Positions 8,600-15,233 of a stretch of 64,000 bases of DNA are shown here, in pieces. The translations under genes and the position numbers were made by a program. Below the pieces are notes generated by a model. It saw only the letters and a program-made list of their open reading frames with translations, ran no database searches and had not been told where the DNA came from. This DNA is from Deltaproteobacteria bacterium (GTDB taxonomy: Bacteria > UBA10199 > JADGCS01): positions 118,867 to 182,866 of the forward strand of contig JACKPK010000003.1 of assembly GCA_024233595.1 (NCBI GenBank), given 5' to 3'. Every line of letters starts with the position of its first letter. The stretch's first letter is position 1.

Positions 8600-9156
8600 G
8601 ACGTGCCTTTGGGTTTGAGACGTAAATAAGAGATGAGGGTTTGCCCGTATTTTTTCTGGTCAAACACTTCTAAGTCCTTGATTTCTGGAACTTCTCTGCT
8701 GGTGTGCTCTACAATGACCCAAGTTTTATGGTCAATGACTTTGTCTGCTTTGCAAAGAGCGAGCAGGGTGGGGTTGAGAAGGTCTTTGTCATAGGGAGGG
8801 TCGCAAAACACAATGTCGGCTGGTCGCGGCAGACGGAGGACTTTTGCGCCAGCAGGAAGCGATCGTTTGAGGATGCGGGCTTTTTCAGTAAAATCAAGGT
8901 CTTGTAGGTTTTTGATCAGACACTTAATGATCGCAGGGTGGTTTTCGATAAAGTAAACGTATTCGGCGCCGCGACTGAGGCCCTCTAAGCCAAGGCTACC
9001 GGTGCCTGCAAAGACGTCCACCAGTAATAAATCGTCTACATTGCCGATTTTATTGAAGATTGCTTCACGTACTTTGGCCAAGGCGGGGCGTGTGATTTTA
9101 GCGTTTGCGGGGGTGGTGAGTTTCTTTCCTTTTGCCGTGCCGGCCAGAATGCGCAT
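8596..9156 (-). CDS. rsmD: 16S rRNA (guanine(966)-N(2))-methyltransferase
   Basis: SAM-dependent methyltransferase acting on small-subunit rRNA. The N-terminus MRILAGTAKGKKL and the TRPALAKVREAIFN block are characteristic of RsmD. The SAM loop is VDVFAGTGSLGLEGLSRG and the catalytic motif is DPPYDK. The length of 186 aa is normal. It is the first gene of the probable rsmD-coaD-aspC run on the minus strand. Confidence 0.94.
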   Translation of the reverse strand: MRILAGTAKGKKLTTPANAKITRPALAKVREAIFNKIGNVDDLLLVDVFAGTGSLGLEGLSRGAEYVYFIENHPAIIKCLIKNLQDLDFTEKARILKRSLPAGAKVLRLPRPADIVFCDPPYDKDLLNPTLLALCKADKVIDHKTWVIVEHTSREVPEIKDLEVFDQKKYGQTLISYLRLKPKGTS

Positions 9157-9239
9157 TGAGCTTTCCTTGTTTTCTGTGATTAGGCCCGCCGGGTAGCAAT
9201 AAAATTGATAAAAAACAACATGTTAAAGAGCAGGTTTTG

Positions 9240-9288
9240 CAGACGGAGGAAAACGTGTCGCGCGCACATCGCGCAGACGGAGGAAAAC
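9240..9288. repeat. Two copies of a CAGACGGAGGAAAAC repeat flanking a GC-rich hairpin
   Basis: The 15-mer CAGACGGAGGAAAAC occurs at 9240-9254 and again at 9274-9288 in the divergent gap between rsmD and the BON-domain gene. The spacer GTGTCGCGCGCACATCGCG can fold: GTCGCGCG pairs with CGCGC-A-GAC, using the start of the second copy. The same motif returns near 15.1 kb. Function is unknown; a protein-binding site or a mobile short repeat are both possible. Confidence 0.6.
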
Positions 9289-9350
9289 ACTCGTGAACAT
9301 TGACTTCCGCTAAGTGACCCTGCTAATCCTGTGGCTTCATGATAAAACTT

Positions 9351-9860
9351 ATGAAAATCAAGAGCTTGCTATTTTTATTTGTGTTTCTTTTGGGGTCTTC
9401 ATCTTGTTCCGCAACGGCTTCAAAACGCAGCTTCGGTGAGGTTGTTGACGACAACGTTGTGGCTTACAAACTCCGAGCCAAATACATCAAAGATAAAGTC
9501 GTTAAAAAAAGTCAGATCGATGTCAAAGTTTGGAAAGGCACCGTGACTTTGAAAGGTGTCGTTGATCAGCAAAATCAAATCAATCGTGCGATTGAGATTG
9601 CCGAGCAACAGGCCGGTGTGCAAGAGGTTAAGGCCTATTTGGTTTTAAAAGGGGTGGTGAAGCCAGAACCACAAAAGCAAAAAAAAGGTCAATTTTTCTC
9701 AAAAATTTTTAGTAAGAAAAGTACGCAACATTCTAAGAAAAACGCAGAGAAGAAGCTGAGTCAAAAAGAAGCCGTCAAAGACAGCAAAGAAACCTCTTCA
9801 AAGCAGGAAGAGGACTTGGAATTGGCTTCTGACCAAGATTACGAAGATTTTTCTTTTTAG
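9351..9860 (+). CDS. BON-domain lipoprotein
   Basis: Probable envelope lipoprotein. The ATG at 9351 opens the leader MKIKSLLFLFVFLLGSSSCS, with Cys as likely lipidation site; an ATG 12 bases upstream is possible. Residues about 30-100 form one BON domain (DDNVVAYKLRAKYIKDK, IDVKVWKGTVTLKGVVD, RAIEIAEQQAGVQEVK), a fold associated with phospholipid or protein contacts at the periplasmic face, as in OsmY and DolP. The remainder is a Lys/Glu/Ser-rich low-complexity tail ending in acidic residues. It lies 13 bp before the next exported protein and is probably co-transcribed with it. Confidence 0.8.
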   Translation: MKIKSLLFLFVFLLGSSSCSATASKRSFGEVVDDNVVAYKLRAKYIKDKVVKKSQIDVKVWKGTVTLKGVVDQQNQINRAIEIAEQQAGVQEVKAYLVLKGVVKPEPQKQKKGQFFSKIFSKKSTQHSKKNAEKKLSQKEAVKDSKETSSKQEEDLELASDQDYEDFSF

Positions 9861-9873
9861 GAGATAACGATTT

Positions 9874-10701
9874 ATGAAAAAAATCATCACTGTAATGGCA
9901 GCAACATTTGTTTTGTTCACATCATTCATGGGATCAGCTCAAGCTGGTAAGAATCAATATGTTTATCGTGATCGCGCTGATTGGGTGAAGGTTGTTAAAC
10001 TTTCGGCTAAACAGCTTGGCGGCGTGACCTTGCATCATCCCGTTTCCAATATCACTCCAGATCAGCTTACGGGCATGCTTTCCAATATCACCATGAACAA
10101 AAAGAAAGTGTTCAAAAAAGAGCTGCAAGTGTCTGAAGTGTTTTCTCCTGAAGAAGCTCGTAAGTTTGCACCACTTATTTTAGAGGCGTTGCGCAAAGCA
10201 GGTCCAAATCAGGTTGTGAATGTTTCGCTTGTTCATAAACGTCCCATGTTTGTGGTTCGACAAGACTACCTTTCGATGATGAATGTTTATCAAACAGAGC
10301 AAGGGTTGCATTTTTACTTCACTAAGCTTTTTGCAAAACTCGATGGAGATTACGAGCAAGCTTCAAATCTTGATCAAGCCATTCGTAAAGCCAGAGGCAT
10401 TCGTGTTGGCTTAGAGGCAGGTGAAGGACAAATTTTATTGGCTGATGGCAATGAATTGGTCTTTGATACCAATCGCTCTTACGAAGGTAGTGTGCCAGCA
10501 TTTGCAGAAACGGCACCTGCAAAACAGCAGTCAGCTAAAAAAATCAAAACAGCTGAAGCAAGCTTGCAGCCAGAGCTCGCAGCGCCAAGTTCACAAACCA
10601 TGCAAGGTCGCTTGGAAACTTTAGAGAACTTAAAGCAAGCTAAGCTCATTTCTAAAAAAGAGTACGAAGCAAAACGCGCTCAGATTTTGAGTGAACTTTA
10701 A
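9874..10701 (+). CDS. Exported protein of unknown function with C-terminal SHOCT motif
   Basis: A clear signal peptide (MKKIITVMAATFVLF, cleavage near AQA/GK) indicates export to the periplasm. I do not recognise the central region (residues 25-205). An Ala/Pro/Gln/Lys-rich linker (about 210-245) leads to a short C-terminal element, RLETLENLKQAKLI-SKKEYEAKR, that matches the SHOCT motif, a small oligomerisation-type module placed at the ends of many proteins. The ribosome site AGGAGA precedes the ATG. The stop codon overlaps a weak inverted repeat (AAGAGTT / AACTCTT) before the convergent HPr gene. Confidence 0.75.
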   Translation: MKKIITVMAATFVLFTSFMGSAQAGKNQYVYRDRADWVKVVKLSAKQLGGVTLHHPVSNITPDQLTGMLSNITMNKKKVFKKELQVSEVFSPEEARKFAPLILEALRKAGPNQVVNVSLVHKRPMFVVRQDYLSMMNVYQTEQGLHFYFTKLFAKLDGDYEQASNLDQAIRKARGIRVGLEAGEGQILLADGNELVFDTNRSYEGSVPAFAETAPAKQQSAKKIKTAEASLQPELAAPSSQTMQGRLETLENLKQAKLISKKEYEAKRAQILSEL

Positions 10702-10720
10702 GAGTTATGAGTTAAACTCT

Positions 10721-10984
10721 TTACTCGCCAAAGCCGTTCTGAACCAGTTGGTCCAGCTCGTTTAGAGCCTTGTCGGCGTCTGGGCCTGTTGCTTCGATTT
10801 CGATTTGACTGCCTTTTTGGGCTGCCAGCATGAGCAGATCCATAATGCCCTTGCCATCGGCTTCTATGCCGTCTTTACTGACCACAATCTCAGATTCAAA
10901 TTGACTGGCTGTTTTGACAAATTTGGCTGCCGCGCGCGCGTGCAAGCCACGTTCATTAACAATGGTGGAAATTCTTTTAGTCAT
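10721..10984 (-). CDS. ptsH: HPr-family phosphocarrier protein (NPr-like)
   Basis: Small phosphotransfer protein passing phosphate from enzyme I to EIIA proteins. His15 lies in the canonical RGLHARAAAKFV (12-23), so phosphotransfer should work. Position 46, the regulatory Ser phosphorylated by HPr kinase in many bacteria, is Gly here (GKGIMDLLML). The C-terminal half (IEIEATGPDADKAL) resembles E. coli NPr. It is the last gene of the rpoN-hpf-ptsN-rapZ-EIIA-HPr cluster, and its start overlaps the EIIA-like stop by eight bases. No sugar permease genes are present, so a regulatory (PTS-Ntr) role is the best inference. Confidence 0.93.
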   Translation of the reverse strand: MTKRISTIVNERGLHARAAAKFVKTASQFESEIVVSKDGIEADGKGIMDLLMLAAQKGSQIEIEATGPDADKALNELDQLVQNGFGE

Positions 10985-11378
10985 TTTCTTTGATCTGCTT
11001 GATAAAATCGCGCCCTGTTTTTTTGAGTTCTTTTACCAAGTCGCTTAGGGTTAATTTTTTTGTGTTTAAAGAAGCTGCTTTAAGTAGCATGGCCAAATTG
11101 TAGCCGCTTAATAAATCGATTTTATTTTTTCTTAAGAAGCTTTGGCAGACAGTGCTTTGGGTAGAACCGTAAAGTTCTGTGAGGAGTAAAATGCCATCGG
11201 CATCTTTGTATTTGAGGAGCGCTTTGTGGAGTTTGTTGTTAAGCGTTTCCATTTTAAAGTGTGATTTTAGAATCACGCTTTTCATGTTTTTCAGCTGACG
11301 TTTTCCTAAAACCTTGCTGACTGTTTTGAGCATGTTTTCGGCCGCTTTATTTTCAGAAATGACAATGATGGCTATCAT
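10977..11378 (-). CDS. PTS EIIA-Man-family protein lacking the phosphorylatable histidine
   Basis: 133-aa protein of the mannose-type EIIA fold. The ATG at 11378 is preferred because AAAGGG precedes it; longer frames run into rapZ. ADGILLLTELYGSTQSTVC matches the second conserved strand-turn of EIIA-Man, and SGYNLAMLLKAASL matches the GVNIPMLVE region. In functional family members the first strand ends with a phosphorylated His (pattern IVVTHG). Here the aligned residues are IVISEN, placing Glu9 where the His should be. The protein probably cannot carry phosphate and may act as a fixed-state regulator. It overlaps the HPr start and sits between rapZ and HPr. Confidence 0.75.
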   Translation of the reverse strand: MIAIIVISENKAAENMLKTVSKVLGKRQLKNMKSVILKSHFKMETLNNKLHKALLKYKDADGILLLTELYGSTQSTVCQSFLRKNKIDLLSGYNLAMLLKAASLNTKKLTLSDLVKELKKTGRDFIKQIKEND

Positions 11379-11460
11379 GATACCCTTTAGCAGGAAAGTT
11401 AAACGCCAAACAGGTTCAATAATTATTTTAGCGACATCGTCAAGATGTTTTAGGGACCTC

Positions 11461-12315
11461 TTAAAGGTCGCGGTGTTCGATTTTAATCGATAGATTTTTT
11501 TCTTTTGAGAGCTCTTTGGCCAGCTTTTCGACAATGGCAACCGAACGGTGCTTGCCCCCTGTGCAACCAATGGCAATGGACGAATAGGATTTGCCCTCTT
11601 TTTGGTATTGTTTGATCAAGTACAACAGAAACGAGAGGGATTTTTTAAAGAAAGTATGGGTTTTTTTGTCTTTAAAAATGAAATTTTGCACTTCTGTTGT
11701 TTTGCCAGTTTTGTGTTTTAATTTTTGGTGAAAGTGTGGGTTTTTTAGAAAGCGCACATCTAACATGGTGTCAGCTTCTGCGGGAACTCCGTTTTTAAAT
11801 CCAAAACTCATCAGGTGCACTTCGTATTCTTGTTTCTTTTTATTAAATAAATGTTGTTTGATCAGGGCCTTTAACTCATGAACAGTGATATTTGATGAAT
11901 TGATCACTAAGTCGGCGCAGTGTTGCAAAGGATGCAATAATTTGTGTTCTAATTTGTATCCTTCTTGCAAGGTTCCATTTAGGGCAAGAGGGTGTTTTAG
12001 GCGCGATTCTTTGAAACGCTTGATGATGGACTTGAGGTCGGCTTCTAAAAACAAAATTTTTAAATTGTGTGTTTGTCTTGCGTTCTGAATATGGGTTTCG
12101 ATGCGATTTAATAAGCTGCGACTACGAGCATCGATCACAACAGCAATTTTAGATAAATCTTTGTTGCGCTTCATTAGCTCAAGAAAGCCGGGTAACAAGT
12201 CGGCCGGCAAATTATCGACACAGTAAAAACCACTTTCTTCGAAGTAGCGCAGCACATTGGTTTTTCCGGCACCAGAATAACCTGTGATCAGATAAATTGT
12301 TTTCTTAGACCCCAT
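11461..12315 (-). CDS. rapZ: RNase adapter / nucleotide-binding protein RapZ
   Basis: RapZ/YvcJ family P-loop protein. In E. coli it binds GlcN6P and directs RNase E to the sRNA GlmZ; the role elsewhere is less clear. The Walker A motif is GYSGAGKT (residues 12-19). FYCVDNLPADLLP, DARSR and the C-terminal IGCTGGKHRSVAIVEKLAKEL are diagnostic, and the C-terminal domain (MSFGFKNGVP, LDVRFLKNPHF) is complete. The length of 284 aa is normal. Its place directly after ptsN is standard, but hprK, which separates the two in many lineages, is missing: only 82 bp lie between them. Confidence 0.94.
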   Translation of the reverse strand: MGSKKTIYLITGYSGAGKTNVLRYFEESGFYCVDNLPADLLPGFLELMKRNKDLSKIAVVIDARSRSLLNRIETHIQNARQTHNLKILFLEADLKSIIKRFKESRLKHPLALNGTLQEGYKLEHKLLHPLQHCADLVINSSNITVHELKALIKQHLFNKKKQEYEVHLMSFGFKNGVPAEADTMLDVRFLKNPHFHQKLKHKTGKTTEVQNFIFKDKKTHTFFKKSLSFLLYLIKQYQKEGKSYSSIAIGCTGGKHRSVAIVEKLAKELSKEKNLSIKIEHRDL

Positions 12316-12397
12316 TGCAAATCATTTTACAGTTAAAATGCTTTAGTCGGAAGTGATTTGTTTTTTATTTTAGAGAGTTGATGACTGTGATGGGTGA

Positions 12398-12856
12398 CTA
12401 GATTTTGTCGTCTTCGTCGATGAGCATTTGAAAGATTTCTTCACCGTTACACTGAATGAGGCGATCGCGAAATTTAGCGTCTTTTAGAAGACGGGATAAA
12501 CGCGACAAGGCCTGCAAATGATTGCCAATCGCTGTTTCTGGAGCAAGTAACACAAAGAAAAGATGGGTCGTTTTTTCGTCGTGAGCCTGAAAATCGACAC
12601 CACGTTCAGAGCGACCAAACAAAGCAACGATGTTGTCGAGGCCACTGATCTTACCATGGGGAATCGCAACGCCATGTCCCACAGCTGTGGAGCCTAATTG
12701 TTCGCGATTCATTAATATTGAATAAACTTGTTCTGAAGAAAGTGTGTCGTTGAGTTGATGAGCGAGTTCGGAGAATTCAGTGAGAACCCCTTTTTTATCG
12801 TGACTTTCAAGACTTCTGATGATGGCATTTTTTTTAAGAATATCACTGAGTTTCAT
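12398..12856 (-). CDS. ptsN: PTS regulatory EIIA-Ntr
   Basis: EIIA of the fructose/nitrogen PTS class, usually a regulator of potassium transport, sigma-54 functions and stress kinases rather than of sugar uptake. The ATG at 12856 gives MKLSDILKKNAI, a typical PtsN start; a longer TTG start would add 8 residues. The active-site His67 lies in GHGVAIPHGKI (60-70), followed by ALFGRSERGVDFQAHD and LLAPETAIGNHLQALSRLSR. All residues expected for phosphate acceptance are present. It sits between hpf and rapZ in the classical sigma-54 cluster. Confidence 0.93.
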   Translation of the reverse strand: MKLSDILKKNAIIRSLESHDKKGVLTEFSELAHQLNDTLSSEQVYSILMNREQLGSTAVGHGVAIPHGKISGLDNIVALFGRSERGVDFQAHDEKTTHLFFVLLAPETAIGNHLQALSRLSRLLKDAKFRDRLIQCNGEEIFQMLIDEDDKI

Positions 12857-12918
12857 GCGCGCACACTCTACGGTTTGCAAAACGAATTTGCAAAGGTTTT
12901 TGCCAGAGCCCCTAAGGA

Positions 12919-13284
12919 TTAACCTTCGTTGTCAATTGAGCGTTGATAATCTTCTTCTGCACGAGCAGCAATTTCTGATAAACTTTCGTGGCCTTTGTGG
13001 TGGCCCTGTAATTTGTCTTTGTGTTTTCTGAGTTGCACTTCAAGTTTGTCGATCGCTTTATCGATTGATTTGTACATGTCCTCAGTGACTTCTTTGGCAC
13101 TGGCTTTAAAATTCTGTTCGAGAAGATTGATTTCACACTGATGACGAAATTTTTCTACGGATAAAATCGCGTGAACTTCAGTCGGTTTGATGAGGTGTTT
13201 TTTTAGGTGTTCTAATTTTGAATCGACATAGCTTCGGATGGCATCGCTGGCATCCATGTGACGAAAAGTGATCAAAACTTGCAT
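12919..13284 (-). CDS. hpf: Ribosome hibernation promoting factor, short form
   Basis: Binds the 30S decoding region and silences ribosomes in stationary phase. The 121-aa length and absence of the C-terminal dimerisation domain identify the short HPF/YfiA form. The N-terminus QVLITFRHMDASDAIRSYV and the middle LEHLKKHL and VEKFRHQCEINLLEQNF agree with the family. A charged tail (HKGHESLSEIAARAEEDYQ) follows. It is located downstream of rpoN as in many proteobacteria, separated from it by a structured 163-bp gap. Confidence 0.92.
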   Translation of the reverse strand: MQVLITFRHMDASDAIRSYVDSKLEHLKKHLIKPTEVHAILSVEKFRHQCEINLLEQNFKASAKEVTEDMYKSIDKAIDKLEVQLRKHKDKLQGHHKGHESLSEIAARAEEDYQRSIDNEG

Positions 13285-13321
13285 AATCAGTTCCTTTTTT
13301 GTTTCGCGAATTTCAGAATAT

Positions 13322-13410
13322 CCGGCTTAAAATGAGCAAGCTCAATTGATAAGCCGAACGCCTTTAGCTTTAAGCGAAAAGAAACGTGCCTGTCAAAGAA
13401 TCTTGGCAGG
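13322..13410. other. Structured intergenic region between rpoN and hpf
   Basis: Two nested or adjacent inverted repeats fill this gap. CGGCTTA (13323-13329) pairs with TAAGCCG (13350-13356) and encloses TGAGC-AA-GCTCA. Further on, CCTGTCAA pairs with TTGGCAGG (13389-13410). Neither is followed by a strong T-tract in the direction of transcription, so these may be processing or attenuation structures, or a degenerate terminator. The rest of the gap shows nothing I recognise. Confidence 0.45.
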
Positions 13411-13447
13411 ATATAATCAAAATCACCTTTTAGGCTCTTTGCCTTGA

Positions 13448-14959
13448 TCAGGCTAGCTTTTTTCGCCTTGAGGAAGGCAGGATCCCAAGCATTTCACGGT
13501 ATTTTGCCACTGTTCTTCTGGCAATGCTGATATTTTGCGCTTTGAGCATTGCCGCAATGGCTTGGTCAGAAAGAGGCTTTTTCCTATCTTCCTCGCCAAT
13601 AAATTGCTTTATCATTTGCTTCACAGCTTCGTTTGCAAAATCTTGTCCACCAGAAGCATTTGAAAGTCCGGTGTTAAAAAAGTATTTTAGTTCAAAGATG
13701 CCTTGCGGGGTGTGAACGTATTTTCCGCTGGTGGCACGACTCACGGTGGATTCGTGCACGCCAATTTCATCGGCAACGTCTCTTAAAACCAATGGCTTTA
13801 AGTGTTGCACGCCTTTTTCGAGAAATTCTTTTTGAAAGCGCGCAATGGACTTGGTGACTTTGTACAATGTCTTTTGGCGTTGATGAATGCTTTTGATCAA
13901 CCAAAGAGCGCTTTTTAGTTTATCTTGGATGTAATCTTGCGCTTGTGATTCTAAATCTGATTTTTTCTCGCTTGCTGTGTTGGTGCTTTCGTTTTTGAGA
14001 ATGGCTGACTTGTAGAGATTGCTGATTTGCAATTTAGGCATGCCGTCTTCGTTGAGCACCACCACAAATTCGCCGCCCATTTCTTTAATGTAAACATCGG
14101 GAGTGATGTACTGGGCGTCGTTTTTGGTAAAGATACGACCGGGTTTGGGGTCTAAGCAAAAAATGGCTTCTGCTAGGCTTTTGGCTTTGTGCAGGGTGAT
14201 TCCCATTTTTTTAGCAAGCCCGGGGTAGTTTCGTTTTTCGATAAAATCGAGATGCTTGTTGATGATCTCTGCGAGAATGGTTTTGTCTGGACCCGCGTCA
14301 CGAATTTGGAGCAAAAGACATTCTTTAAGATCGCGTGCGCCAACGCCGGGAGGGTCAAGGTCTTGGATGATGCACAAAGCGTCTTCCAACTCGTCAAAAT
14401 TAAAACGACTACGTTCCGATAAATCTTCTAGTGTTGATTGCAAATAGCCGTTGTCGTCTAGGTTGCCGATGATGACAAGACTGGCTTCCTCTTCTTCAGG
14501 GAGCAGGCTGCCCATTTTGATTTGCCATTCAAGATGATCTTGCAAGGTCGATGCCGAAGATACCATGTTCTCGTAGTTGGGAGCCTCTTCGTTGTTAACG
14601 GCATAAGAGCGAGGCTCGCGTCCGCCGTTTTGGGTGGATTCAACATAGTTCGCCCAATCAAAATCATCTTTGCGCTCACCATCAGTGCTCTCGCTAACTT
14701 TGTCGTCAGATTGAGAGGTGCTGAGATCGCTGAGTCGTTCGGCGGGCTCACTTGAATCTGCGGACTCGCCTTTGGCCTCGTGGTTGGGCTCGTTTTCTGA
14801 GTGATCTTCTTCAAGGACTGGGTTTTCGAGTAATTCTTTTTGGACGGTTTCGACGAGCTCGGCACGCGAAAGTTGGAGAAGTTTAATGGCCTGCTGCAGC
14901 TGCGGTGTGATCAAAAGCTGCTGAGACATCTTCAACGATTGTTTGAGCTCGATGGCCAT
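13448..14959 (-). CDS. rpoN: RNA polymerase sigma-54 factor
   Basis: Alternative sigma factor that needs AAA+ activators and reads -24/-12 promoters. Region I is Gln/Leu-rich (LKQSLKMSQQLLITPQLQQA, 5-24). Region II is a long acidic linker (about 55-125). Region III contains the core-binding domain and an HTH, VADEIGVHESTVSRATSGKY. The RpoN box is present as ARRTVAKYRE (480-489 of 503). Two strong -24/-12 promoters occur in this window, at 55.1 and 55.9 kb, both before pilin-like genes. No lptB lies upstream; instead a 274-bp gap with short repeats separates it from pyrG. Confidence 0.96.
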   Translation of the reverse strand: MAIELKQSLKMSQQLLITPQLQQAIKLLQLSRAELVETVQKELLENPVLEEDHSENEPNHEAKGESADSSEPAERLSDLSTSQSDDKVSESTDGERKDDFDWANYVESTQNGGREPRSYAVNNEEAPNYENMVSSASTLQDHLEWQIKMGSLLPEEEEASLVIIGNLDDNGYLQSTLEDLSERSRFNFDELEDALCIIQDLDPPGVGARDLKECLLLQIRDAGPDKTILAEIINKHLDFIEKRNYPGLAKKMGITLHKAKSLAEAIFCLDPKPGRIFTKNDAQYITPDVYIKEMGGEFVVVLNEDGMPKLQISNLYKSAILKNESTNTASEKKSDLESQAQDYIQDKLKSALWLIKSIHQRQKTLYKVTKSIARFQKEFLEKGVQHLKPLVLRDVADEIGVHESTVSRATSGKYVHTPQGIFELKYFFNTGLSNASGGQDFANEAVKQMIKQFIGEEDRKKPLSDQAIAAMLKAQNISIARRTVAKYREMLGILPSSRRKKLA

Positions 14960-15105
14960 GGTCTCCTCCCAAATCTACTAAGTCTTATGATTCCTTAGAC
15001 TTAGAGATCCCTCTGCAAAGAAAATAAGACGTATGCAAATACTATACCATGGTAGAGTCCATTTTGAAAGCAGTCAATTGCGAAAAGCAGCAATTTTTCT
15101 TCTGG

Positions 15106-15142
15106 CAGACGGAGGACCAAGGCTTTTCAGACGGAGGAAAAC
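15106..15142. repeat. Two further copies of the CAGACGGAGGA repeat
   Basis: CAGACGGAGGA is at 15106-15116 (followed by CCAAG) and CAGACGGAGGAAAAC at 15128-15142. They lie in the pyrG-rpoN gap, directly downstream of the pyrG terminator. The spacing (22 bp) differs from the pair at 9.24 kb (34 bp). The surrounding bases are unrelated except for the core motif. Confidence 0.6.
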
Positions 15143-15170
15143 GGGGGCGAAAGCGGGCCGGAAAAAGGGC

Positions 15171-15202
15171 AAAAAAAACGCGCCCCGGTGAAGGGCGCGG
15201 TT
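15171..15202 (-). terminator. Rho-independent terminator of pyrG
   Basis: Read on the minus strand, CCGCGCCC-TTCACC-GGGGCGCG is followed by eight T residues. It is a strong GC-rich hairpin 30 bp after the pyrG stop and is oriented for pyrG transcripts. Confidence 0.88.
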
Positions 15203-15233
15203 ACCTAGCTAAGCTATTAATTTTTATAGTTTA

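Noticed and set aside
11379..11576. N-terminal extension of the EIIA-Man-like gene
   Set aside because: The extra 66 codons overlap rapZ in another frame and look non-coding; AAAGGG before the ATG at 11378 decides the start.
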